This document shows, piece after piece, positions 13,020 to 23,538 of a DNA stretch of 64,000 bases. Position 1 is the stretch's first letter. The number at the start of each line of letters is the position of its first letter. The notes under the pieces are model-generated. The model saw only the letters and a program-made list of their open reading frames with translations. It did no database searches and was not told the DNA's origin. This stretch comes from Gnetum montanum (taxonomy: Eukaryota; Streptophyta; Gnetopsida; Gnetales; Gnetaceae): the NCBI GenBank assembly GCA_015680685.1, contig MNCI01035299.1:198044-262043 (forward strand), written 5' to 3'. The position numbers were made by a program, and so were the translations under genes.

Positions 13020-14350
13020 TAATGGGCTCTTCTCCTCTTTTTTGTTCCATCGTAATTGAGACAAGTGGTTAGCAACCACATTCTTAGTTCCCTTTCGATC
13101 TACCATCATAAGATTAAATTCCTATAAGATCACCAACCACCATATGAAATGAGGGCTCACGATTGGTTTGTTCATGAGGAATTGAATTAGACTATGATCT
13201 ATGTTCATAAATATCTTGTATCCAAGCACATGGTGCCTAAATGTTTCCAAGACAAACATCACTGTCATTAATTCTTTCTCTATTATGATGTAGTTTAGTT
13301 GTGCATCCATAATGCTTCATCTTGCATAATGAATATAGTAAGGATGTTTTTGATTATCCAACTATGTGAGCATGACTCCCATGGCATAATTTGATGCATC
13401 CATCATGATGTTGAAAGGTCTAGTCTAGTTTGGTGCTCATAGAATTGGAGTTTCTACAAGCTTTTGCTTGAGCTACTAGAATGCACATTTGCATCCCTTA
13501 GTCTAGACAAATGGAGCATCATTCTTTGTTAGCTCCACCAACAACTTAGCAATCTTAGAGCAATTCTCAATGAATCGTCAATAGTAGCTAATATATCCAA
13601 GGAATGACCCTTATTTTTTCAAGGTCCACCCTGATTCCTTTTTTTGAAATGATGTATCCTAGAATAATGCCTTCCTAGAACATCAAGTGGCTTTTCTACT
13701 AGTTGAGCCAAAGGTTTATATCCACACACCTTTTCAACACTTGCTCAAGATGGCCTATGGATTGCTCAAATGTAGCCCCATAGGTGGAGAAATCATCCAT
13801 GAAGACTTCCATCCTGCTACCAATCTGCTATTGGAAGATGCTTAGGACAAGACTTTGGAATGTAGTAGGGGTATTTCATAGGTAAAAAGACACCTTTCTA
13901 TACATGAAAAATCCTCCAAGAACTCATAAATGTTATTTTGGCTTGATGTTTTGGTACGATCTAAATTTTGTTATAGTCACTATAACCATTCAGAAAGTTG
14001 TAGTAGCAATGCCTAGAAATGGTTTCCAACACCTACTTCACAAATGATAATGAAAAGTTATCTTTGTATGTTGCCATGTTCAATAGCCTAAAATAAATGC
14101 AAACCCTTCATTTGCCATCTTTCTTTAGCACTATCACAAGTGGGCTAACCCACTTGCTATCCTTAATGGGATAGATGAACCTTACCTTGAGGAATTGTTT
14201 AATATCCTCTTTGATGATTTGCTTTAATTTAGGGTTCAACCATCATTGTGGCTACCTCTTTGGCTTCATGGAAGGATCCATGTAGATGTAGTGTTGGCAT
14301 ATCCTAGGATCAACCCCAATGAGTTTAGGATATTTTCAAGTAAAGGTTGG
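13020..14350 (-). pseudogene. Y1 reverse transcriptase and RNase H remnant
   Basis: From about 14330 downward the minus strand reads IYPIKDSKWVSPLVIVLKKDG and WRVC..FRLLN, the RT entry. An intact FMDDF catalytic box lies at 13789-13803. The RNase H connection follows (13122-13310), with NYIIIEKELMTVMF and a DHSLIQFLMNK segment that correspond to the usual TTTEKELLAVV and DHAAL text. Several stops and frameshifts interrupt it. The same region in Y2 is at 36830-38200. Confidence 0.8.
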
Positions 14351-14879
14351 TGGTTATTTGTTGATCACCTCCAACAACTTCTTTTTCTACACAACAGAAA
14401 TATTGGCATTGATAATAACTAGCCTACTATTTTTTAGAAAAGTTCATTTCAGTTGGTAGATTTTTCAACTCAAGGGACTCCTATTTAAAACTTTCAAAGA
14501 TCTCCAACTCTCCCCAATTGGTGTCATTAGGTTCATCATTAGAGAGTTAATGATGAACTTGCTCCAATTCATCCATGCCTTTAATATAAGCACTCATAAA
14601 ACTCTCAGTTGATTTCATGCATATTGTTGAACTGCATTTTACATCAGCTATCAGCCACTAGGTTCCATCCTATTTTGTAGTTATTGCATATAGGCATCTT
14701 TAAATTTTTGTCACATTGGCACATTGTCTACATGCATTGATTGATGTGCTTTTTATGGTCCATAATTTCTACAAATAGTTACACCCTATGTCATTATGCG
14801 TAATTCATGGAACATGCTTCCTATTGATCTTTTTAAAATCATTTTCCTTGAAACTTTTTAGGGAGAGGTCTTAGATTCT

Positions 14880-15260
14880 CAACTATGCATGTATTGTGCT
14901 TAGCCAAGTCCTTCCCATGATGATGGGAAGTCCCCCTTGCAATTGGCTATACAAATCACTAGGAAGTCAATAGGATAGAACCATTGACAGATGGTGGTCA
15001 GAATGTCCTCCACCAATTCCAAGGGAATGGTGATGGAATGATCTCCCAACTCAAGATGAATGTTCCTCTTCTTAAGTGAAGGATGAATCTATGATTTGTA
15101 CATTTCATGGGGAATCAAATTCATAGCACAACCTAAGTCCAGAAGAGCTTAGCAAGGCTCATTCTAAGTGATTTGCAAATAAATTAGGGGACTTGTGAGA
15201 TTAGATCTTTTCTTGGGAAGGTTGCTAACCTTAATCTAATCGGCGACTACATGGGTCAAC
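14880..15260 (-). pseudogene. Y1 aspartic protease remnant
   Basis: The minus strand at about 15100-15180 reads LFWTxxx in one frame and the DLG protease core in another. The core DLGCAMNLIP is seen in the frame at 15131-15139 (Asp-Leu-Gly) and onward. Athila-type proteases carry DLG(A/S)SVN here, so Ser/Val have been lost. Upstream lies the gag C-terminus. Confidence 0.6.
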
Positions 15261-15489
15261 ATTATAGTATGTAATTTGGGAGGCATTTTTTAAGGGACCT
15301 TGAATTAGGTTGTAGAGGATGAGGGAGAAGTAAGATCATTAGCCGTAGATGTTTGTGAGAGCTTAGGAGGATTGTTGATTTAGAAGAAACATCATTTTTT
15401 GGGTATGTTCTTTGAACCACTTGGCTAAGAAGTTGGTTGTAAGTTAATAGCCCTTGTGGTGTTTCTTTGCTATAGCTAGGAAGGAATTT

Positions 15490-17760
15490 CATCCTGCATG
15501 AATGGAGCTAGTGGTAATTAAGTTGAGGGTAGAGGTATAGGTGCAGAAGGTTGAGGAGGGTAGAAAGGAAATGGGGATTCCCCTCTTGGAGATTGAGCTT
15601 TGTAATATTTAGAAAGGTAGTAGTGATGTTGAAAGGAGGCATGACTGGAAGAATCACACAAAGAAATTAGTTGTTGAACATGGTACCATAGAAATCTAGC
15701 TATTGATAAGGGTATTTCTACCTTGATGGTAGCACCCTCCATGATTGTGGGTGTTACCATTTCTAGTACTACTCATGAGGTTTGGGTGGAGCTCTACTTA
15801 GATAGTAGGCTTTTTATTAGTGGAACTACCTATAGTTGCCTTGAGGATAAGTTAGCCTTCTATGTGCTTGTCTTCTTGCCAATCTTAGATTCAACACATA
15901 AATCATGTAACACAATGGAATAACATCCCTCAGGATGCTCATAGTGGCAAATGTCACATCCACCATCATCATCTATCTCAAATTCCACAACATGTTCAAT
16001 GGTAGTAGCTTTGCCCTTACCCCTTTCATAGGCATGTTCAGCTTCTTTCATTCTTTTTTAGTTACCTTGCTGTTTGGACTCTTCAGCAATTCTAAGAGTA
16101 GTTTGGAATTTTTTGTCCAAAGAATCTCACATTTTGTTTACCTTAGCTAATATTTCAAAAATATATTTTTGGATTGGCAATGTTTTACATTGCATTGCTT
16201 CATCAAGTGGTGCCTCCTCCTTGTTGTCATAAAACTAGACTTTCCTTTTTTAGATGGAAGGATCCTGGTTGTCCTCCTCCATACTTTTCCTTTTTCTCAA
16301 CTCTTTTTCTACTTTAGCCACTTGCTTAATCAACCTTTGGATTTGATCTGTTCTAAGTTCTAAAAGGTTCCCTTGGGCATAGACCCCAAGAATTCTTCTA
16401 TGATATGGAGGAATTGCTCTAGCTAAGAAAAGCCATGGCTTGGGCACCTATGCAATAGAGTAATATCTACCCATGGATACATCCAAGGATTCATGGGTTG
16501 CATGTCTCCACCCTTGGATATGCTTCCTCATATTAGACACTCAAGAGTACATTTGATACTTGTCATTGAATAGTTCAAGCATCATACTCTATCATCTGAT
16601 TAATTCCAACTCTAAAGACATATATCACATTTTAGCCTCCTTGATGAGTATCCTTGCAAAAATCTTTAGTTTTTTCCATTAATTTTCCACATCTTGTAAG
16701 GCATAGTGATCATGAGAATCTTGAAGATGATTTTGTGGATCTAAGTTGTATCCCCTTTTGAACTTGGGGATATTGTTCATATACAACCTTTTAATTCTAC
16801 TATTTTTCACATGCCTCATTGGAATTCTCATGGCCTTTGTAATGTTTAACATGTTCCTTGTTGCAAGAAAAGCCTCAGTGATGATCACGATGCCTATGAT
16901 GTCCTCTACTATCCTTTCATTCATGATGATTGGCCTTCCTTGATTATCCATGCCCCTTGTCTCTACTTTTCTAGTGGGCCCTATGATCATCTCTATCTCG
17001 CTAGGCACCTCCATCATGGTCACGTCCTTTATGGCTTTGGTTAAAGTTGGAGGATGAAGAAGATGAGGACATCAAAGGTGAGGAGGAAGGAGAGCTAGCA
17101 CCGATGCATTTCCTGCTACTCCCTCTTCTTTGGTCACAACCATGCTCACAATATCTATCTTTGTCTTGGTGCTTATGCTTGTTCTTGCCTTGACTCCCTC
17201 CTTTAGAGCCCACATGATCATGGGACTTGTTCTTTTCTAAACCAAGATTTTTTTCTAGTGGACTATAAATTTTGGTTAGGGTCTCCTTCATCAAAGAAGA
17301 AGGTAGGATCATTAGTGTTTTGAGAATCCCAAGAGAAAGGATCCTTAACTTCCTTCTGGTCCATTAGGAAGAAGGGTTCATGAACTATTTCCCCTTGAAC
17401 ACTTCGTAGTGGTTGCTGATCTTTCTTCTGTTATGCATTAGTGGAATGATAATCCTGATAGTCATGGTCCTACACAATGTATTCAGCATTGGGCCCATGG
17501 ATGCCCAATTTCATGAGAGTTTGAAGTAGCATTGCAAGAACTGATCGATTAGGTGGCAACATAATGTTTTCTTCCATTTCCCTCCATTGCAACTATTCAT
17601 CCTAATGTAGGATGAAGGTGAAGTCTAGCACATACTCATCAAGATTATTATAGACCACTTTGCATTGTTGGGGAATTGGTGATTTTGATCCTTTGAGCCA
17701 TTGTTGATTGGATCTGCCTTTGTATCGCAATGGAGAATCTCCCCTATGAGAAGAAGCCAT
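15490..17760 (-). pseudogene. Y1 gag remnant
   Basis: The start is the ATG at 17760 (MASSHRGDSPLRYKG), about 130 bases inside the PBS and matched in Y2 at 41388. Order: N-terminal segment, Ser/Arg/His-rich stretch (17001-17312), retrotransposon-gag domain (about 16420-16800, NNIPKFKRGYN), coiled segment LIKQVAKVEKELRKRKS (16250-16330), zinc-knuckle-like CDICHYEHPEGC (near 15930-15965) and a Tyr/Pro/Gln-rich tail (15518-15760). Internal stops make it nonfunctional. Confidence 0.75.
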
Positions 17761-17892
17761 ATGAAATTGAAAGATAAATAGTGTGCTCTTATTATTATTA
17801 TTATCTTTCTTAATGATCTTAACTTTTGAGTCCATTACAACATAATTATATAATTTTCCTAATTTCTAGATAGCACATGTAGCTAACTAAAG

Positions 17893-17910
17893 TCCCCAGC
17901 AACGATGCCA
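17893..17910 (-). other. PBS of Y1 (tRNA-Asp type)
   Basis: The minus strand reads TGGCATCGTTGCTGGGGA, one base from the LTR. Differences from the usual tRNA-Asp PBS are C-to-T changes. Confidence 0.85.
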
Positions 17911-17911
17911 A

Positions 17912-18786
17912 TGATGAGTAGTAAGTAATCCCTATGCCCAACCAAATGAATCAATAGTGTTCACTAAGCAATCTAGTTGAATTTCATATACTTTACCTCT
18001 CTAAGTACACTGGGTCTTAGTAGTGAATCTAACAAATGTGACCACTGTCTTCTTAGTTTCACTTGTGTAGTGCAATGATATGGTTAAGTGTAACTGAGGC
18101 ATATGATTTTTATCATTTTATATTTTTCACTTAATTCACCTAAGTGCTAAAAATAAAGTAATTAAATGTTTAATTAATCTAACAACTAACTAATATCTTA
18201 ACTAATCCTAACATAAGCATCCATTCCCATTTACTGTACACATCCTAAACCATGCTACAATGTTATTAGGTTACCAATCATTAACTGCTATTGGGATTAC
18301 CTAACATTAACATATGCTTAAAATGGTTGTACTAATGTGTATTAATTAATCACTAATTAATTAATTAATTGAATGCATTAAAGTAAATTTCTCAAATAAT
18401 AAATGTATTTAAAGTAAACATTAAATTAATTTCAAATGCTTTAAGGTTTATGAAGAAAGCTTGTCTTTATTATCATTCACATTAAGGTGCTTAGGTACAA
18501 AAATGCTTGAATAAAGATTCATATACTTCTTACTCCTATTGTGGGCACTTAGAAAATATTCTAACTTTGGGAAGATAAAAATGCAAGAGTTCAACTAGCA
18601 AATAATGAATGGATGCCACAAATGTGGCTAGTGAGTATGTATTTATAGATAAGACAAGACACTTCGTCAATATGGTCACATCAATGCATCAAACCATGCA
18701 TTGATGTCACCGCATTGACGAGATCACATTAACAGGATTGCATTGACAGTATCCCGTTGATGCACCCTAAGGAAGACACTTCATCA
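17912..18786 (-). repeat. 5' LTR of Y1
   Basis: TGATGAGTAG...CACTTCATCA, 875 bp, paired with 5704-6560. A run of ATTAATTAATT motifs near 18335-18370 is shared by all Y LTRs. Confidence 0.85.
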
Positions 18787-18791
18787 TCTTT

Positions 18792-19359
18792 GATGCCTAC
18801 GAGGTGTTTGAACTACCTCCCTAATTTGTATCATGCTCTTGGTAGCCAACAAGGATTCATCTTCATCAAATATGTCATGGTGATAATCTCTATTTCTATT
18901 TATCTAATAGTGATGATCTCATATATGCTTAGTTTGATGTATTTCATCTTGCCTTTGCATTCTATTTTTATCTTTATCTTGACCCTTTAGTGTATCTCTA
19001 TCTCTATACCTATGTTTATCTTCAATAGAACTAGAAATTGAAGAAAAAGAGGAAGATGATGAACTAGGAGAATCATTATGGCTCTTATATCTCCACTTGT
19101 GGTTCCTCAATTCATCTTTTCTAGGTTTAGATAAGGCTCTAAGCCTTGAGGCCCTCCTTGTTCTAGGACTTGTTTCAACCCCTCTAGGGTTGTCTACATC
19201 TGTTAAATGTAGTCTTTAAATGTAGTAAGGATCTAAATGAGCATATGAGATGCTTGCATTTAGTAATTCACTTTAATTCTCTTCAATATAAATCCTACCA
19301 TTTTTCCTACTAGTGTTCTCATCATGTGATAGGTTATGGGTTTTATGTAAAGGAGACAT
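18792..19359 (-). pseudogene. X1 gag, N-terminal piece
   Basis: The ATG at 19359 gives MSPLHKTHNLSHDEN. A Ser-rich segment with SSSSSFSSISSSIEDKHRYRDRD follows (19010-19090), then an Arg/Asp/Gln-rich stretch. The frame is cut by Y1 at 18787 and resumes at 5703. Similar Ser/Arg-rich N-termini occur in Z gag and W gag, so X, Z, W and V belong to related gag lineages. Confidence 0.7.
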
Positions 19360-19474
19360 GTTTTTGATTAATAATTTGTGTGACTTAAAATATTAATATT
19401 TTTTAAAAGATAAATCCTTAATACTTTTACAGTGATCATTTATAATATAACTAATCTAGATAACTAGCACTATC

Positions 19475-19492
19475 CTTGACAATGGTGCCAAT
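19475..19492 (-). other. PBS of X1
   Basis: The minus strand reads TGGCACCATTGTCAAGGA, a decayed tRNA-Asp-type PBS one base from the LTR. Confidence 0.7.
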
Positions 19493-19493
19493 G

Positions 19494-20299
19494 ATGAGCA
19501 ACGAGTAGTCCTTATGCCCAACCATATGAATCACAAGAATTGCACTAGTGATTCGATTGAATTTTGTGTGCTTTAAATCCTAAATGCATAATAGGCAAAG
19601 TAGTGACTTAAAGACATGGTCCTTATCTTCTTGGCTTCACTTGTGTAAGTGCAAGGGTATGGTTAAGTGTAAGCTAGGGCACATGATTTTTATTAATTCT
19701 TATACTTTATTTGATTTAATCTAAGTGTGAAACAAAGTAATGAATTATGAATTAATCTAATTAAGTATCTAATGCCTTAATCTAATTATCCTAACATAAG
19801 CATCTGGGTCTAGCTTTCATGCACATCCTAAACTCATTATGAATGTTATTGGAGTACCAAGTGTTAGGCTATTAGCCAAACCAAGCAATAACACCATTGG
19901 GATTACCAAGTATTAATGGTATGTTGAGGAATTTGTACTTATGTGTGATTATTAAGTATATTTACCAACTAGGAACATGAACATAAAGTGCATGAATGGA
20001 AACATTAAACTATTCCCAAGTTCTACATGGAGTTCCAAGAATCTTATCCTTATTGTCAACACATTAACTTATTTAGGTACATTGATGTTTGAATAAGGAT
20101 TTGTAAAATTATTGAAGTCCTACTATGGCCACTTAGAAAATATTCTAACTCTAATAGAATAAAACTATGAGATCTTGGCTACTCTATTAACTTAATGGTG
20201 CCAACTGCAATGCATAAGTGCATTTATATAAGCAGAGATAGACATTGCATTAACACATCAACACATCCTCGTTGACATAGTCCATTGCATGATTTATCA
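19494..20299 (-). repeat. 5' LTR of X1
   Basis: TGATGAGCAA...GATTTATCA, about 806 bp, matching 61494-62320 in unit 2. The partner 3' LTR of X is absent in both units. Confidence 0.75.
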
Positions 20300-20655
20300 C
20301 TCTCATATTTGTATCCTACCTCTCCATCCTATCCATCATTTGTATCCCTAGCTTTGTAATGGTCTCTTCTATCACTTTGACTAGGTTATTTGTCATTTTT
20401 CCTTTTTTCTTGGGCATACTCATCCTCATCAGAGCTTGATAATGATGATGATGATGATGACAAAGAAATAGGAGAGCCATGCCAACTTCCTCTCCTTCTA
20501 TGATATCTTTGGATATCTATGGATAGCCTATAAGAAGACCTAGGCTTGGAGGTACTTCTTGGGTTAGTTATTGCTGTCCTTTTCCATTGTTACTTGCTAA
20601 GACTAAATGTAGTCAAAAATTTGTCATTTCATCTATAGCAAAGAGGAGAGGATAC
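20300..20655 (-). pseudogene. W1 gag fragment
   Basis: The minus strand encodes SSSSSSLSSSDEDEYAQEKRK at about 20405-20470, preceded by GSWHGSP. This is the same Ser/Asp-rich N-terminal gag type as X and Z. X1 is therefore inserted in another gag. The longer unit-2 copy runs on past 62660. Confidence 0.6.
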
Positions 20656-20788
20656 ATGAGTTTAGGATGTGTATAGAAAGTTTGGAAAAGACACTCATCT
20701 TCCTTAGTCTATCTTAGAATTTATCTTCTTATTATTAATTAGATTAATTAATTAATTTCTATATTATCATTTAATTAGTTTAAGGGTC
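20656..20788. other. Unit-1 right flank
   Basis: AT-rich sequence beyond the duplication edge, with a TTAATTAATTAATT run. No gene seen. Confidence 0.4.
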
Positions 20789-20945
20789 NNNNNNNNNNNN
20801 NNNNNNNNNNNNNNNNNNNNNNNNNNNNNNNNNNNNNNNNNNNNNNNNNNNNNNNNNNNNNNNNNNNNNNNNNNNNNNNNNNNNNNNNNNNNNNNNNNNN
20901 NNNNNNNNNNNNNNNNNNNNNNNNNNNNNNNNNNNNNNNNNNNNN
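20789..20945. other. Assembly gap (157 N)
   Basis: An unbroken run of N. Open frames that cross it are meaningless. Confidence 0.99.
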
Positions 20946-21299
20946 TGGTAGAGCCTCATGTGTATTATATGGTTGATTGTGGGTTTGAATTCCACCATGC
21001 TCATACAACCCCATACCATTCTTTAAAATAATAATAATAATAAAGATAAAGTCAAAATATTAAGGTTTTTATTCTCCTTTGATGAAGGAAGATCATGCCT
21101 AGTACCACAACCCCTAACCAAATAAAGGACATATGTGACCCAGTAAATAAGATAGTTCAAGCCAAATTTGAAACTAACATTAGTCAAGCACACAACCTCA
21201 AAAATGTCCAAATGTTCCTCTACCCTTAACCTACAATTAGCATCTTCACATTTTTAATTTATTTTCAAGATGGTAGCATTGAATCATCAATTTATAGAA
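20946..21299 (+). repeat. SINE-like repeat, copy 2, with tRNA-related head
   Basis: Starts at the gap edge with TGGTAGAGCCTC, like the second half of a tRNA A box, and has a B-box-like GGGTTTGAATTCC 34 bases on. The body matches 3960-4345 (ACCATTCTTTAAA, AATAATAAT, CAATTAGCATCTTCACATTT). The true 5' end is probably hidden in the gap. Confidence 0.6.
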
Positions 21300-22586
21300 T
21301 AAGAATGTTGCGTTATGCGAAAGCCTAGTCAAGACTGAGACATTGTTGAATTTGTTTGAGTCTCCACTTATGTAGCTAGCCTTATTGTGCTTAAAAAATG
21401 CATCAAAAGTCATCTTAGGAAACTTGGAGACTATTTTCCATTTACAAAATGGAGGAGAGACAAAGGTTTAGACAAAGACTTTTGCATAAAAGTCTACATA
21501 ATGAGGAAGACAAAAGAAAAATAAAATTGATGATTTAGGATACAAGAAATAATTGTTATAACTTCTACTTTGGAGGTACCAATGTGCAAATAGTAGATTC
21601 TTTTAAATATTTGAGTTTCATTTATATGAATAATTACATGTGAGGGAAGTGCATCAATGAGAAAATAGTAGGAGGTCTCGAGGCTTTATATGCTTTCAAA
21701 AACAAGTGCAAGGATTTAGGCCTGTGGGCTTGGAAGGTCAAAAAATAAATTTTTCAAACCATCATTTATCCTACTGTATTATATTGATGTGTTGTTTAGG
21801 GACCTAGACTTAATGCTAAACTTTAGAAAGATATTTAAAGGTTGGAAAAAAGTTTTCTTCTTGATCAATTAAAAGTGAAGATGCAAACACTTTACTTAAT
21901 GTTATTATGTGAATGTGATTTATTACCTTTAGAAGTAGAAGCCTTATGCTAACTCATTACATACACTCAAACAATGAGGTGTTAGCCTAGTGGTATGGGT
22001 CTTGGCCTAGTGACACCAGGTTATAGATTCGATTCTACTAGGTAGCACTAAGTTATAAACTTCTATAAATCTAGGGATGTACCTATGATTTACTCATTTC
22101 AAGTTCCAATACTTCCTATTACATATATTCATATCTTGCATATCTTAAGGTAAGAAAAATTCTTTAGTAGTTATTGAGGATTTGTAAGACCATAGTTGGT
22201 ATTTTTATGGGATGCAATGGTTAAGAAAATGGAATATCTCTTGTGAGGACATGCAGAAAAATCCTAAGCATATTCACCAACTAGTCAAGAAAAATGTTTT
22301 AACCGAGATGTGGACTAATGTGGAAGGCAAGAGACACTTTTATTTATACCACATTAGATCTAATGTAGAAGCTTACTATTTTTCAGTTGCTATTCCCATC
22401 AAGTATTAGAATTCTATCAGTAATTTTTTCTTATGTTCTTATCATCTTAGAATTAAAAATAGAAGATGGATTCAACTCTCCCAAGAAAAGTGCATTTGCA
22501 GGTTGTATATATCATGAGCCCATGAAGATGAGTTACATGTGTTTCCTTCTTATGTTATGACTATCCATTTGAGACAACATTATAAT
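21300..22586 (+). pseudogene. LINE reverse-transcriptase C-terminal region, decayed
   Basis: Plus-strand frames resemble the downstream part of plant LINE-type reverse transcriptases. Near 21595-21640 the frame reads VDSFKYLSFIYMNNYM. GGLEALYAFKNKCKDLGLWA and a YPTVLY..VV.GPRL segment follow near 21680-21800. LPLEVEALC is at about 21925-21955. After a SINE insertion the text resumes (22209-22410) with MQWLRKWNISCEDMQKNP and ends near 22560 with HLR..RRWIQLSQEKCICRL. Several stops are present. No N-terminal endonuclease is seen, so the copy is 5'-truncated, as is common for LINEs, or cut by the gap. Z is inserted at its 3' side. Confidence 0.75.
21970..22117 (+). repeat. tRNA-derived SINE with target-site duplications, inside the LINE
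   Basis: A-box-like TAGCCTAGTGG (about 21984-21994) and B-box-like AGATTCGATTCT (about 22025-22037) are spaced as in a tRNA gene. The 148-bp unit is bounded by ATTACATACACTCA (21956-21969) and ATTACATATATTCA (22118-22131), a 14-bp duplication with two mismatches. LINE protein text stops at the left copy and resumes after the right copy. Confidence 0.8.
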
Positions 22587-23538
22587 TGATGAGCAGTAGG
22601 TACCCCATATGCCCAACCATACGAATCATGAGTGTTCATGTGTAATCTAGTTGAATTTTGTGGATGGGACTAGTTATGGCATCTAGATCATTAAGCATTG
22701 ATCGTAAGATGTTATCTTTCCACTTGGACTAGTGGTAGCTTTGTCACATATGATTTAGTCCAAAGTGAGGCATATGATAATTGATATCATTAGGCCCAAT
22801 TTTTCTTATAGTGATAAACATAATTAAGAATGAAATTTAATTCTAAATCTAAGTAATGACAATAATGTAAATCTACTCTAGCATAGAGTGATGAGCATCT
22901 GGTCTTGGCTTACTATACATGCCTTGGGCTCATGAAACCATTACTGGGTTTCCAAGCATTATGTTATTAGGTGAACTAAGCAACAACACTACTAGAATTA
23001 CCAAATGATTACACTTAAATGCTCAAAACCAGTCGCACTCATTTTGCTTTACTAATAAAAAAGAAAGTAAAGTACTTGGAAATGTAAATGATTAAACTAA
23101 TAAAATAGTAAAAACTATGCTAAGTAAAATAGTAAAGCTAAGTGGATGTTGTAATGATGAAAAGTAATCTTGATCTTTATTTTCAATCATGAACTATGCC
23201 CAAGTACACTTCACTCGAATAGAGATTCTGTACAACTTCTCAACACCACACTACAGGCACTCACTCTATCTCTAAAACTATGAAACAAAACTACAAGAAT
23301 ATACCTAATAGTAGAATGAAACTTCTTATGACCCCTACACCCAAGTGTTGCATTTATAGGTTTCACACATCTTGTGATATTGGATCTATGATGATGTAGC
23401 TTGTGCTACAATATCAAATATACAATGTCGTAGATATGATATTATAGTTATGATATCATTGATGGACAAAAATTGACTTTTTTTTCAAACATAAAATATA
23501 TAGCATCAATGATATCCCATCTAATTGATGATTCATCA
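22587..23538 (-). repeat. 3' LTR of Z
   Basis: TGATGAGCAG...GATTCATCA, 952 bp, related to the V LTR at 2606-3460. The element side shows CATGGGAGTA on the minus strand directly before the LTR, a plausible short polypurine tract. Confidence 0.75.

Larger units (their letters stand above)
5704..18786 (-). mobile_element. Element Y1: full-length Athila-like Ty3/gypsy element
   Basis: This 13.1-kb element has TG...CA LTRs at both ends and probable target duplications, CCTTT on the left (5699-5703) and TCTTT on the right (18787-18791). Minus-strand order: 5' LTR, tRNA-Asp-type PBS, gag, protease, RT, RNase H, integrase, long spacer, additional ORF, 3' LTR. The tRNA-Asp PBS, the CDIC-x3-HP gag finger, the DLG-type protease, the FMDDF RT motif and a 3' ORF in the env position fit the Athila lineage. 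All coding parts are broken. Confidence 0.85.
5110..20655. repeat. Segmental duplication, unit 1
   Basis: This 15.5-kb block matches 28991-62660 once the T insertion (41953-60330 plus a 5-bp duplication) is removed. The match covers X gag, the whole Y element, X gag again, the X PBS and LTR, and a W gag piece, in the same order and orientation. Y sits at the same point of X gag in both units. Similarity starts at CATCCATGGCAT (5110 / 28991) and fades after GCAAAGAGGAGAGG (about 20655 / 62660). By-eye identity in sampled stretches is about 88-90%. Confidence 0.8.

Noticed and set aside
20775-21019. Two minus-strand open frames of 79 codons
   Set aside because: They are made of N bases from the assembly gap.
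21970-22040. Functional tRNA gene
   Set aside because: A- and B-box-like words are present but the acceptor and anticodon stems do not pair, and target duplications flank a longer unit. It is a SINE.
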